64,000 nt of DNA. Origin: Stropharia rugosoannulata (Eukaryota > Basidiomycota > Agaricomycetes > Agaricales > Strophariaceae). Position 1 is the stretch's first letter. Every line of letters starts with the position of its first letter. Positions 24,723 to 36,100 of the stretch are shown piece after piece. Below the pieces are notes generated by a model. It was not told where the DNA came from, did no database searches, and saw only the letters and a list, made by a program, of their open reading frames with translations. The stretch is from contig JANCIK010000003.1 in the NCBI GenBank assembly GCA_028532985.1, forward strand, positions 692,001 through 756,000. The letters are read 5' to 3'. The position numbers and the translations under genes are program-made.

Positions 24723-26216
24723 TCATAATTATTTCCTTTAAAGAAGCTGCCCTCGTGCGTGCTGGAGCGACGGCAATACCTATTTGTATGTAGGCGAGCG
24801 GGTCTTGGCTGATACTTTCTCCAAGTGCTGGGGATACGAGTGACACAATTAATGAATGCACATTGTGCTGCAGGCAAGGTTCTGTGTCAGAGGTTTACCC
24901 TTACTGGGGTGCGGGGTGATCGAAACAGTCATCTCAGGGCGGAGATAGCCTTGTACACAATACCCTTCCAGCCCACGTCTACGGAACATGGCAGGTAAGT
25001 AATATAGACGCGCTTATAATTTAGAAGGCCGAATACAGACCGGATCCCGGGGACACCATCGAAAGTTCCAGTGCTAAAGGAGCGAGAGGTTAGAAACGTT
25101 CTACAGGCAGAAAAGTTTGCTCATACCAGTTTCTGCCAGCTGTCATGCTCCGGCGCTTACTGGAGGGTGAGTCATGGACCCTGCATGGTGCACGTTGCCC
25201 TGCACATAAATTAAGGTGCGAAACTGCACTAAAGAGGAGATAAATTCCGGAAAAGGTAAGTGTGTCTATTTTTGGACGTCGGCTATGCTGAGCAGTGTGA
25301 GCACGCATGGCTCGGAGGACATACGCTCGCTCGGACCGATGCTGGTGAAGAGCTGTAGTGGAAGATTGTCATGGGTGCTGTGCGTCAGAAAGATGGAGAT
25401 GGAGAAGTCGGAGGCATACCAATGCGATGGATCATGGAAGCTAAGGGCGAATTTGAATTTGTGCGCGAATAGAAAAATAGAATGTGCCACGGTCGCCTTG
25501 GAGTGCTGCACATACAGGTATTTTTCTAGAATGAGGCGTCGGTGAGAGAGTCGGTGGATAGGTCGCCGCGCCGACGATATATGCCGTCGCGCAGGCTGAT
25601 CTGATTGGATGTTTGAACCGGCGGGCCAATCTTGAGTACATATATGCGCCTCAGAACATGGGGCGGCGCCGCGGCGATACGTCGAAGGAAGTTGGGCATG
25701 GCGCAGGCATTTGTGGCGTACGGGCCGACGCCGTCGAGAATATAATGAAAGGAGCATGCTGCGCAGCATGGATTGCGCATGGTTTCTCATGAAGAGACGG
25801 GGGTAGTGGCTAAGAGGGTGATTGGAACGCAGAGATGTCGTGTTTGTGGTGGAGAATATGTCGCGGATCGTGTGGTCGCATAATTAGTTCGGGACGAAAC
25901 TGGAGTCAATTGAACCTTTTTTGACTGCAGCTGTGGTGGGTGGGGGGCTATTTTGGGCGAACAATGGGGAATAACCTGTGTCAACAAGCGTCGGGTAGAT
26001 ATGTCGCCCGGCAAGGAGATGCTTGGCTGACTGGAGGAAGAGGATGGTACGGCCGATGCACCCACGCCAAAATGGGGGAAGCAGGCGGATATGAAGACGC
26101 GAAACAGGGTGGACGCGTGATTACGTGATGCCAGGGCAGACGGGCAAGTGGAGGTTCGCACGGGGATGATGGGCGGAGGCAGATTGTATGTAATTAACGG
26201 AAATGGGATGGACACA
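24723..26216. other. Intergenic with unresolved minus-strand open frames
   Basis: About 1.5 kb between COG8 and the next F-box gene. Several overlapping minus-strand frames cover 25266-25790 (up to 174 codons) and 25526-25780 (84 codons beginning MRNPCCAACSFHYIL). They overlap each other and show no domain I recognise, so no CDS is called. A small minus-strand gene around 25270-25790 remains possible. Confidence 0.35.
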
Positions 26217-26225
26217 TATAAAAGG
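26217..26225 (+). promoter_or_regulatory. TATA box of the F-box gene
   Basis: TATAAAAGG lies 35 bp before the ATG at 26260. A TATA element here places transcription start near 26245-26255, so the more upstream in-frame ATG at 26203 cannot be the translation start. Confidence 0.6.
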
Positions 26226-26259
26226 CTTGCCAGCCATCCTCGTCCGCCGTCCGTCAGCC

Positions 26260-27568
26260 ATGGCCTTCTCGCACGTCATCTCACAACTTTCCGCGACACG
26301 CGTCTGGCCATTGCCTTCCATTCCTCATGACTTCTTCTCCTTCACGACTCCCAAGGCTATCACGCCCTCCCCCTTTGCCGCCATGCCCCTCGAGCTCATC
26401 CAAGCCGTCATCGACGCTGCCTGCGACGGCACAGACGACCGCGCACGCGTCAGCCTCCTCACCAGCTGCGCGCTTGTCTGCAGAACCTGGTCGCACGTGT
26501 CCCAGCGCCTGCTCTTCGCCGCCGTCTCCCTCCGCAGCCAGCGCGCCTTCGAGGCCTTTGTCGCCGCCGTCGACCCCACGTCTGCACACGGTCGCTCGCT
26601 CGCAGGCGCTGTGCGTTCCCTCAGTGTCGTCCTCGACCACAACCAGCCGTCCGGGCTGCACCAGAACGCGCTTGCCCTAGCCGTCTCCGCATGTCCGAAT
26701 CTAGCCCGTTTGGGGATATCCCTCTACGGCTGTGCCGAGCCTGGCAACGACGTTGTGGGCGCCCCTGACCTAGCGCGTCTCAGGCGCGACGCGCCCTCCT
26801 TTGACGAGCCCACCCTTGCCCTCCTCCGGTCCGGGCCCAGCATCTCCTCGCTGCACTTTGACAACTGGTCCGAGAACCACGCCGCCATTTTCCAGCTCCT
26901 CGCAGTCTGGCCCGCTCTCCGCGACCTCTCCATCGGCGGCACCCCACCTCAGCACCTCGACGACTCGCCCCTGCCCTTCCCCTGCGCCCTGCGCCGCGTC
27001 CGCTTCAACTTCCAGACCACCCCGTCCACCGACTTCATGCGCTGGCTGCTCCACAGCTCCTCTGCGTCTCTCGAGGAGCTGCACTTTGAGCGCGACCCGT
27101 GCCCGGACGTCCTCGAGCACCTCGTCTCTGCCCACGCCGCCACGCTGCGGTCTATCACCCTGCCCGCGTACGACTCGCCGGTGCTGGTCGGCCTCGCCAC
27201 CAAGGCCCCGCACCTGCGTGAGCTGCGCACGGAGAGCCCCTCGTCCGCGACGGCGCTCTATGCGCAACTCGGCAGCCAAGTCGAGCACCTCTCCTTTGGG
27301 CTCGACCGCAGCACGCCGCTCGCGAGCATAATCGAAGTGGTCAAGACGCGTGACAACCTCTCGTCTGTCGCCGTCCAGCTCTGGGAGTCCGGGGAGCACC
27401 ACCGCCTGCTTCCTTCCCTCAAAATTGCATGTATGTACCGAGGCGTCGACCTAACCATCACGAGCGATCTACGGCAGTTCCGCACGATGAGCATTTCTGT
27501 GAGTCGATTTATCCGCGCTTGATAATACCTTGGTTCTAACGACGTCCTTCCAGACCAAGGCCTGGTAG
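26260..27568 (+). CDS. F-box protein
   Basis: Two exons (26260-27498 and 27554-27568) encode 417 residues. The terminal 55-bp intron (GTGAGT, branch TCTAAC, CCAG) ends the protein with TKAW. The first ATG after the TATA box gives a short hydrophobic leader; an in-frame ATG at 26383 in a strong context (GCCGCCATGC) starts directly at the F-box and may be the real start. The F-box reads MPLELIQAVIDAACD...LLTSCALVCRTWSHVSQRLL. The rest has leucine-rich, LRR-like spacing (PALRDLSIGG, SLEELHFERDPCPDVLEHL, HLRELRTES) without clean repeats. Probable SCF adaptor with unknown target. The GC-rich, nearly intronless gene resembles COG8 next door in composition; all other-frame ORFs here are shadows. Confidence 0.8.
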
Positions 27569-28085
27569 TCACTTTGAGATTTATTTCTTTGCTTTTATCT
27601 TTCTTCCATTCCAGTTTACGATACCCCTTCAACGACGTTGTTCACGCAATCCCTCATTCATTGTACAGTTTTCCATTCACGACGCCTACACTACACTACA
27701 CTACAGCCCGTATAGCCTATCATTAACATCTATTCATATAATTTATCCCCTCCCTAATAATCAGCAACCACGATCCTACTACTACACACCTGTTTAACTC
27801 GCCGACCCCTTCACGCCCGCACATATTCGTTCAGTATGAATTCCCACATCATTTCACGGTGACGGTGACCTGCTTCCAGCGCCACGAATATCCTTACCAC
27901 TACAACCTACTACTCTACAGTATATTTTTATGCATATTACTAGTACCACACCCACACACGATTAAATATAACATCACCAGTCGTTTGCGTACCTTCCATA
28001 CCTCATTCTTCTGTATGAATAGAGTTTTTTCAATGACGTTTTCGTCAAAATTCAAGGATGGTCCCCTGAGGTGTGCGTTAGGTTC
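27569..28085. other. Intergenic, no gene seen
   Basis: 3' UTR and AT-rich sequence with a short simple repeat (ACACT units near 27690). No coding evidence. Confidence 0.45.
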
Positions 28086-28226
28086 GATTCCGGAGGGCGA
28101 CAGCCCGGAGGAATCAAACAAGAGGATTGCGAGCGCGAGAGAGTATTTCCGAGCGCAGCGAATGCGCAGGGGAGTGTGTTTTCGAGCGCAGCGAGTGATG
28201 CGCCTGCACCTCGGTGCAGGAGCTAG
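28086..28226 (+). repeat. Hairpin-rich GC block, possible Helitron-like 3' terminus
   Basis: In 140 bp there are three structures: a hairpin with arms GATTCC (28086-28091) and GGAATC (28110-28115) and inner GGGC/GCCC pairing; a repeated dodecamer CGAGCGCAGCGA at 28150-28161 and 28183-28194; and a perfect 8-bp stem with 2-nt loop, CCTGCACC-TC-GGTGCAGG (28203-28220), followed two bases later by CTAG (28223-28226). A GC-rich hairpin just before CTRR is the mark of Helitron 3' ends. Against this, the spacing is short and the base after CTAG is G, not the expected T. No replication/helicase gene is in the window. Confidence 0.4.
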
Positions 28227-29106
28227 GTGACTTTCCCTGGATCTGCATTGTATCCGCTAAACGTGACTACAGGAATCTCAATGTTGTGAACCAGTTGAAC
28301 GACACGACGATGCTTACGAGCACCAGTCCCAACTATTTTTCATCTTCCGCTGTTCCCAGTTAGCCGTCTCTCCGCTCCCAGAAACATCTCTCTGTGGGGG
28401 AACACTTCAAAAGTCTCAGGCGATGCGGCTGCAATAATGGCAGGTGTGAGAAATGGGTTCCAAAGATGTGTCTTGATGCTTGAGAGTATGCGAGTCACAG
28501 CCATGGGATGATGCACAGCACGTCGTTATTGTTCAGCGCGTCTCGACAATGATCAGACTATGTCCCGCACTTCTGCATCTGACTCCGACCCACTTCTGCC
28601 TGCGTTTACGTGCAGTATCAACGCACTGCGCATCTAGAATGTCATGCCCGTAAGCTTCAAGTAAAGCAAGCACACCATTGCCTACTTTACTCGTCCAGGA
28701 AGCTTCCTTTTCCAAGTACGCGCTCGGCACAACATGTTTATTACACTCATTGCGAGGCTTTTGAATCAGTTGCATCGAAGCCGCCGGTGCGAGGGAGGAA
28801 GAAAGAAGACGGGGTATGGATTAGAACGCGTATCATTCCGCACGTGCCTTCAAACGCGTTCAAACGGAACTCCTCCCGTCGCAACGTCGCCCTCAACACC
28901 CTCCGCTCGCGGCTCAGAGTGCGAATTCTCAAGCAGTGCAACGAGCTGCTCAATGAAGGCTAAGCAAAGAGGTATGTTTCAAGCCGCTAAGCTGTAAATC
29001 TTACTGCACCGATCTTTACCTCACAACAACTAGCTTAGAGAAGCCCTCAGAAAAGGCTTTTGTCGGTTGCTCTCTCGGAGAAAAGCTAAAAGCGGATCAT
29101 TTCTTG

Positions 29107-29115
29107 CATAAAAGG
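29107..29115 (+). promoter_or_regulatory. TATA box of the TET/JBP-like gene
   Basis: CATAAAAGG lies about 45 bp before a GTGAGT donor whose TTTGACAG acceptor directly precedes the ATG at 29304. This suggests a 5' UTR exon (about 29135-29153) and a 5' UTR intron. Extending the protein upstream through that exon puts the known domain out of frame, which supports the ATG at 29304. Confidence 0.5.
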
Positions 29116-29303
29116 GCACCGATTTCTGTCTGGCTGCTCAACAAAGGTGAGTCTTTCTTTATGGCCCCTCTCTCCCAGCGCTGGCGCCAATCCGAGGAGA
29201 GGCAAAGCCAGGCAGAGTCCGCAGCTATGGGCGATGCATGCTGGTGGGGAGGGCGCCGCCCGTTTCTTCCTGGCGCTGATTTTTTGTCTTTTTCTTTTGA
29301 CAG

Positions 29304-30744
29304 ATGCACGGCGTCACTCGCCAGGTGCGTCTCTTCCAATTGACCTGCACAATAACTAATACGCTCCTCAGACTCGCAGCGGTCGCTCGTATTCTCAGTG
29401 GACAATTGTTCCATGCTCAGACGACTTTGACTACGGCAAACTGCTTTCTGAATCGTTCGCACTCGAGCCAACCGTGCCGGATGAATTTTTGCCTGCGGCA
29501 CTGCCGGAGATCGTCCACCCTGCTATAAGCCATGCCCCTAGTGCTCCTCAGTCCTCTAGAAGCCAACTGCGCAAGGAGAAGCGACAGGCGCTAAAGGTCA
29601 AACACGGCATCCTGCCCTCCTCTCCTTACAAAAAAAAACACGTCAATTCTGCCGCTCGCATTCCAATCGTGTTGGACTGTGAGACTCTGCCCGCTGCTGC
29701 AGGCGGCTATGTGGCCAAGCCCTCGAAAATCGCCGACGCCGACAGAGAATATACCAAACAAGAGTTGATCGAGCAGGGGTTTACCTACGTTTCATGGAAC
29801 GGCCGGTAAGGTAAATGCACCCATCACGTAGGGCGTCCTGATTCATGGCATGCAGGGACCCTATGGTGGGCGTCGATGCCGAGGGCCGCATCTGCATGGT
29901 GTTTGTAGGCCGCCCCAACGACTCTACGTATGACCACGACTGCCAAACGTTTAGCCGCGCCATAGACAAAATGGGAGAAAGAGCCAAACTCGGTAAAAAA
30001 AAGGTCGAGCCTCACGCCCGAGGCTGTTTCCCTGCCCTCAACGTCGGCGTCATCCACGGCAAAGGCACCACCAGACCCGTCAACCTGAGCAACGGGGCAT
30101 TCGCCCCTCTGTTAAACGATCTTCTTGCTCGCCGGGACTGTCAGAGGGTGGCATCTTTTGCCAGCAGTGCGTTTGTTCCCTAGGTCTCCCATGCCCCTCC
30201 TCCTAACCTAACTATAGAATCTCTGGCCGCCTTTGCGCCCCAGCTTTTCGCATACTACGACGCGCACCTCAAATGCCTCTACGATCAAATGCCGGATCTA
30301 CGCCGGATCTTCCCTGCTCATATCAGCGTTTTCCCCAGTGCTGCGGTCAATGTGGGGCCCAACGTTTGGACGTACAAGCACAGGGACATACTCAACTGTC
30401 CTTTTGGTATGTGCGCCGTGCAGGCTTTAGGAGAGTTTGATCCAACCAAAGGCGGCCAAATGGTTCTTTGGGAACCTCGTCTGATCGTAGAGTTTCCTCC
30501 AGGTGCACTCATCCTTATCCCTTCGGCCACCATCACGCATTCCAACCTCCCAGTCGCACCTGGAGACCACCGTTCCTCGTTTACTCAATATGCATCGGGT
30601 GGCCTTTTTCGCTTCGTCGACTACGGATTCCAGTTGGAAAAGGAGCTCAAGCTGCGAGACCCCATGCTTTTCGATATAGTAAAAAAGGAGCGGGATGAAA
30701 AGTGGAAAATTGGGCTTGATTTACTTGAAAAGGTCGGCATGTAG
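29304..30744 (+). CDS. TET/JBP-like 2-oxoglutarate/Fe(II) dioxygenase
   Basis: Four exons (29304-29324, 29372-29805, 29856-30166, 30218-30744) sum to 430 residues with all phases consistent. The N-terminus carries TRSGRSYSQW and a basic stretch (SQLRKEKRQALKVKHG). The catalytic double-stranded beta-helix is in the last exon: HRD in WTYKHRDILNCPFGMCAV (HxD iron ligands), GEFDPTKGGQMVLWEPRL, FPPGALILIPSATITHSNLP (distal His ligand), then RSSFTQYASGGLFRFVDYGF with the Arg expected to bind 2-oxoglutarate. This matches the expanded Agaricomycete TET/JBP family, reported to be associated with KDZ transposons. Relatives oxidise 5-methylcytosine or thymine in DNA; activity of this member is inferred. 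Catalytic residues and frames look intact. A tRNA-His gene follows 100 bp downstream, then a recombinase gene pair. Confidence 0.8.
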
Positions 30745-30845
30745 CCTACAATATAAATTTCAGTAGGGCATTTTTGTTTTTTAAAAAAAAAAATTTGTGG
30801 CATGTAGCCGCTGTACAAACAACTAAATTGAAAGTATAATACAAC

Positions 30846-30917
30846 ATGGGTATCGATTAGTGGTTAAATCACCTCGTTGTGGCCGAGGAGCCGCCGGTTC
30901 GACTCCGACTACCCATA
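30846..30917 (+). tRNA. tRNA-His (GUG anticodon)
   Basis: The cloverleaf folds from the sequence. The acceptor stem ATGGGTA/TACCCAT has 7 perfect pairs, the D stem is GATT/AATC with loop AGTGGTTA, and the anticodon stem CCTCG/CGAGG holds loop TTGTGGC with anticodon GTG. The T arm has loop TTCGACT with one A:C mismatch in its stem, and the discriminator base is A. There is no intron. A T-run at about 30919-30923 serves as the Pol III terminator. A degenerate copy of the 5' half lies inverted at 38585-38620. Confidence 0.85.
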
Positions 30918-30923
30918 TCTTTT

Positions 30924-31236
30924 TAAATTTCATTTTTGTCTCGTGGGCGGTGGAGCAGCGCCGCACCGGCCCGTGCCTACGTACGTAGCACCTTGACTCT
31001 CTTTCCCATACAACTCCTTTCCTCTGTGCTTCCGTGTGGCCCGTGAGCCTCTTTGTTCGATAACGACTCGCCTCGACTCTTGAAGCAGGACGCACCTTGG
31101 AACATCGATCCGGCTATGATTTGGATGGAGGCCGTTGGGCAAAGAGGAGACGCCGGTCACACAGAACGCTGGACTGTCGATGTTTATATTATTGTACAGT
31201 AAGAATGCATCTCTTGTCTACGTTTATCCAACCAAA
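30924..31236. other. Short intergenic region, no gene seen
   Basis: Lies between the tRNA terminator and the 3' end of the minus-strand coiled-coil gene. If the recombinase pair is a mobile element, its left border could be here. I see no clear terminal repeat. Confidence 0.4.
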
Positions 31237-33044
31237 CTAATTCTCTTTGAAAAAGGCTTTCATGTATTCCTTACCTTTTGTGCTGAAAATGCAAGGAATG
31301 AATTGTCTCAAGAGCTTCTCATAGCTAGCTTTGTCTTGCACCGTAGCGCCTCGCCTCAATACCTTGACAAGTGTAGCAGGAAATGCTTTGCTGCGTCCAG
31401 TAGAGGATGCTTCGTACATTGCAGACGGCACCCAAATCGAGTTGAAAAAGATTGCTGCCCCAAACTAGGTCGGTGATTAATACTAGCGTTTCGGCGGTGC
31501 ATTAATCAACCACTAACCTCTGTATATAGTCTGTCGACATCGTTACGAGCTTTGACTACGCGCTCATGGCGCTGTTCAAACTGCCGCTTCTTCTGCGCAA
31601 GATCCCTCTTTGAAGGATATGAATCAAGAAATTCTGCGTTAGTCTTTTCAAACAAGTCCTGCCTAATCTTCTGCTTCGCTTCAGTTGAGATACCGCGCCA
31701 TTCTCGCGCATAGCGAATTGCTTGCACTGTCATCAGAACATTTCCGGAAACCTTGTGCAGGATAACCCCCCCGTGTTCAACCTCGATAACTTTCTCCCGT
31801 GCTTCAAGTCGGTCCATCACGTCTTCGTTTCCTTCAACAAGAATGCATTTCTCTAGCACGTCCGCCTCATAGTATTCAGCAGATGGGAGAACCGATCTTA
31901 CGATGGACTTCTGCTCGCGTTTGTTTGTTACTTGTCAGCATACGAGACAACTTACACTTACCATTTCATTACTATCTTCAGCAGGCTCATATCCACGCAG
32001 GAGACGCACAAAGCCTTCATCTTCCCATGCCGCATACCCCCCCTTCCTGTTGACGTCCTTGATCAAATGCTCAAACATCTCCGTGGCAGAAATGCACCCC
32101 GTTGCATCATCTACAGCCCTTTCGATTTTTACAAAACGCTGGTACGCTTGGCCTTCCTGCTCACCGTGAGTATATGATTGATTTGAAGCCCTTCTTACAG
32201 CAACACTTACTAGGCTTGCAGACGGTTGTGCATTGGGTAATGCTCTTCTCTGCAGTCCATGCTCTAGCCGTTGAGCTTGCCCAGGTGTAGGCCCAGTATC
32301 CTCAGGCACAATTATGTCCAAATCCGGAGCTTCCATATATTCAATGTCTTCAAGCTGTGAAGCCACGCGCACCCCCCGTATGTAACAATCCATATACCCT
32401 ATCAATACGGCACACTTCTCAGTCATGGCTTCAAAAGCATTCTTTTCTTCCTCAGTTGCATCGTCTCCGAGAGGTTCAAGTGTTCTCAACATCTGGTAAG
32501 CAGAGTTCAAACGTTGTTCCATGGTGGTTAATAGCAAGGACAAAGCATCACATGACAGCATATACTCTCTATTCTAATACTACTCGACGGTCATGTTTCC
32601 TAGTGCTAGGTCGATGTATGCTATAAACTAGATGGAATCTTGTGCTTACCTGTATCGCCTCCCTGAAGTTCCAGCAGTCTTGATTTTGCTGTGGCTGCAG
32701 CAGCTTCTGCAAATGCAATGTCCTTCTTCAATGTAGCAATCTTGATTTCATTCTCCTGGCGGCGAAGCTCTAATTCTAGGCCCTTGTTTTTGAGCTCGAG
32801 CTGTTCTTTGATTGATGTGCCGCAAATAACCAAGCCTTGCTGTATACGTTCAACAATCTCGTTTAGGTCCTTCTTGGAATCGACAGTCAGCTTGATCAAA
32901 GCCTCCTTGACTAACCGACCATGTTAGGTATGACAAAGGTTCAAAGGTAAATCACCTACCTGCTGGCTCGGGAAATGCCACAGCAGCCTTTTTAACCCGC
33001 TTTGCAGCAGGTTCTTTTCCTTTACGGCTTGATGATGATGGCAT
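31237..33044 (-). CDS. Unrecognised coiled-coil protein paired with the recombinase
   Basis: Five exons (33044-32960, 32910-32650, 32566-31962, 31910-31518, 31464-31237) sum to exactly 524 codons, i.e. 523 residues. The N-terminus is basic and nuclear-signal-like (SSSSRKGKEPAAKRVKKA). Next comes a long predicted coiled coil (KEQLELKNKGLELELRRQEN, then IKIATLKKDIAFAEAAAA). The middle is acidic, and the C-terminal half holds WRGISTEAKQKIRQDLFEKT, a charged helix KKRQFEQRHERVVKARND and a conserved-looking FGAAIFFNSIWVPSAM. I recognise no family and assign no function. The exon 2/3 acceptor (TAGAG) is the least certain border. The start lies 94 bp from the divergently transcribed tyrosine recombinase, suggesting shared regulation and joint mobility. 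Confidence 0.7.
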
Positions 33045-33138
33045 ATCTTATAGGTCAAGTTTAGAGACGATTAAAGCACTTGCTAAAAATACCTGTCAAT
33101 ATTTGCTCCGACTTCTTCCCACCGTACCACCATCAACA
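33045..33138. promoter_or_regulatory. Compact bidirectional promoter of the recombinase pair
   Basis: Only 94 bp separate the two divergent ATGs, far less than other divergent pairs here (415-1150 bp). It is AT-rich around 33060-33095 and pyrimidine-rich toward the recombinase start. No TATA box is evident. Confidence 0.5.
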
Positions 33139-36100
33139 ATGTCCACTCTTCTTGAAAGGCTCGAAGCTCGTCAGAAAGCAGAGAGTTCAACAAAATCCTC
33201 TACAGCTCGCCATGATACTGAGTATGCTAATCGTGACTCTGAAAGGACCAAACGATTTGTTGCAAAGTTCAACCAACGTTTAGACGGCAAGTATGGCCTT
33301 GATACAGAGGAGGGCCTTCTGGCCTTCTCTCGCCAAGTTGTCGACCAGGCCCAAGATATCGAACCAACTGAATCCATGACAGCACGCAAAAGACGCTGGC
33401 AAGTTGCGAATCTTTGGGAACAATATGTTACAAGAGCAAGTCAAACATCTGCCGATGGTCCTGTAGAGGCACTTACTCCTGACGAGTTGTGGAGGGAAGT
33501 TGTAGTTGACCATTACATGTACATGTTTTTTGTGGTTCTGGTGAGTCTTATATGCTTTTCTTTTCTTGCCTTGACCTTTTCCCTCCCAGGTTGACATAAC
33601 ACCCCCTCGTAAAGGATTCAAGACTATCAAGGCATCAACCTTGGTTGGTTTCCTCAACGTATTTCTCTCACTAGTCCTGCGCTATGTTACAAATGCAAAA
33701 GGGGAGAAATATGGATATGCATTCCTCCAGAAAAACGACCGTCTACAGAAACTAAAGGATAACGTCACAAATCGTAAGTAAATCCGTGCATATTCTCTGA
33801 AAGATACTAGAGTATGTTTTATTTTTTATTCTCTGAGACTTACTAACATAGTATCTAGTACTTGAAACTTGGGGACATAAAGGTCTTTCGACTAGAATAT
33901 ATGTCCTGGAAGGTTGAACTACATATTTCCAACTTTAAAGTAGGTGTTATTAGAAAATTTCTCTGTTCACACCAAGTGCTCATATATGTAGATGTTTGGT
34001 GGCGCAATTGCCGAGGAAAAGTTTTTTACTCTAGACCCAGTCAAACACGGCCACAATTTGCCATTTGAAGCAGCAACGTACCTAGTACTCTCTTTATTCT
34101 TGCGAAATGCCTTTGCAACAAAATACAATGTATGTGTGCACCTACATTGATTATAAATTTACTTGATACGATTATAACCAGTCTTGGGATGAGTTTTGCA
34201 ACTCAAATGAAGCCCAGATTCCAATCGACCCAGATCAGGCTCAGGAACCTTTGTACGTTGTTATACACTTTATTTTCAGCTTGTAACATAATTCAAGAAT
34301 AGGTTCCGTGCTTGCGACAAGGGCAACGATCCGCCTTTTCTTGACCCGCCTCAGCCCTGCATGGCCCCGAATATGATACAGCAATTTGCGCACTTTTGCA
34401 CTGTTGCAAACCTGCCACGCTCTGGATTCCGTGTATTGCGTAGGAGCGCGGGCAATAGTGTACGTAAATTTTATATATTGACTTTCATATTCTTATACCA
34501 CTTAGTTTGGCCTACAATTTGGAAGTGATGTTGCTGCCAACATTCTGAACCATGACGAAGCAAGATCCACTTTCAATAAATACTATTCTAGAACCACAGC
34601 AAACTTTAATCTTCAGGGAATCAGGCTCGGTGAAGTTGCCGGACCATTGGAAAAGTCTGCAGGTGAAATTGAACAGGTGAGTTCCAGCTGAGTCTTGGTT
34701 TAACATCAGGCTAATGTATATACTTGAAAATTAGAGCCTTCTTGAACGAAATGAATTGCAAATAGTAGCTGTTCAATGCATGGTCAAAAGACAGATAGAG
34801 CCCATAAGCAGTGTGAAACAGAATATTTCTGAAATCGAAAAGGTACTTCAGACTAAGCATACAGTAATATCATATATTAATATGCTGTTCAGAATGATCC
34901 AAGTATCCAGGCGCATTCTGCCTTAATCAACGCCAAATGGGTTGAACTTGCTAGTTGCCTTGTTTCCGGAAAGACTCCACGATGGGGTCATAGTCTTTAC
35001 GGCGTCAAGGCTGCACTCAAGCAGTGGAAAGCTGATGCTAACCGCTCCTTTGGCCTCCTGGCTGATGAACCTGACGAAGCTCACAGATGTTTCAAAAGAG
35101 ACCAACACCAGGCTGCAGGCTCAATTTTGGCAGAGCTCCAGAACCTGTATCCCACATTCACAACAATTAAGCGGAAAGTACGGCGCTTGTTAATTGATGA
35201 TATAACGTCAAAGGCCATGCTTAGCTACAAGTTTGGACCTGCACTGGGAACAGCTGAACAACATCGTGAAGCCCTGAAGGAGCTCACTTCAGCAGGATTA
35301 AGTTTGTCTTTTTCTCTTATACATCAGTTCAATGCTAAATCTACTTTATAGAGCGTCTGAACACTAAGGCCAGCCATGCAGCTCAAGAAGCTATAGGTAC
35401 AGTTTTTGACTATTAACCAAATCCATCTTATCATTTGCCATCAGAAAAATCACTCGGCAATAATGAGATTGTTGAACAAGTAATTGGTGCGTTTATTTCT
35501 CACCAGCCTACTGAATAAATCTAAAAGTTCTGCAGAATCATTCAAGCCTTCGCACTCGGAGTCAACAGGTACATTCATCTATTTTCAACAAAAGCTTGTT
35601 CTAATCTTCAAGTAGATGCAATAACATGTCCTGAGCATTTGTCCGAGGATACTTTAAATGCATGGTTATTAAACATGCAGAATCGCATAATCGATGAACA
35701 TGCTGATCAAGAACAGCAAGACGAGGATGACAAAGAAGGGTTGGATGATGCCCCCATCCGCCTGCTCAACTTTTTACCAGGATCAGCTCTCGACAATTTT
35801 GCCATGGAGGTGCCTGAAGATGAAGATGGTGCTGGTTGTGAGCCCAACGAGCTGTCCTGGGCTGAAATCGAAGACATGGAAGAAGATGTTCTAAAGTTGC
35901 CTGTGACAGAGTTGCGTAAAAAGTTCATTCAAGAGTATCTCATAAAACCTATAGTAGATCATCGTCAGTTCTTAACAACAAAGGTGAGAAGTTTTTCCTT
36001 TTTTTGTATTCTATTCTAACACATACCCAGCTCACCGATGAACAACGTGAGGGTCTGGAAGTCTATAAACCTGCATCAAGTCTCTTTCAATGCCCGGAAT

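Noticed and set aside
28078..28096. B-box-like GGTTCGATTCC suggesting a tRNA
   Set aside because: No matching acceptor, D or anticodon arm upstream; the bases are instead part of the hairpin block.
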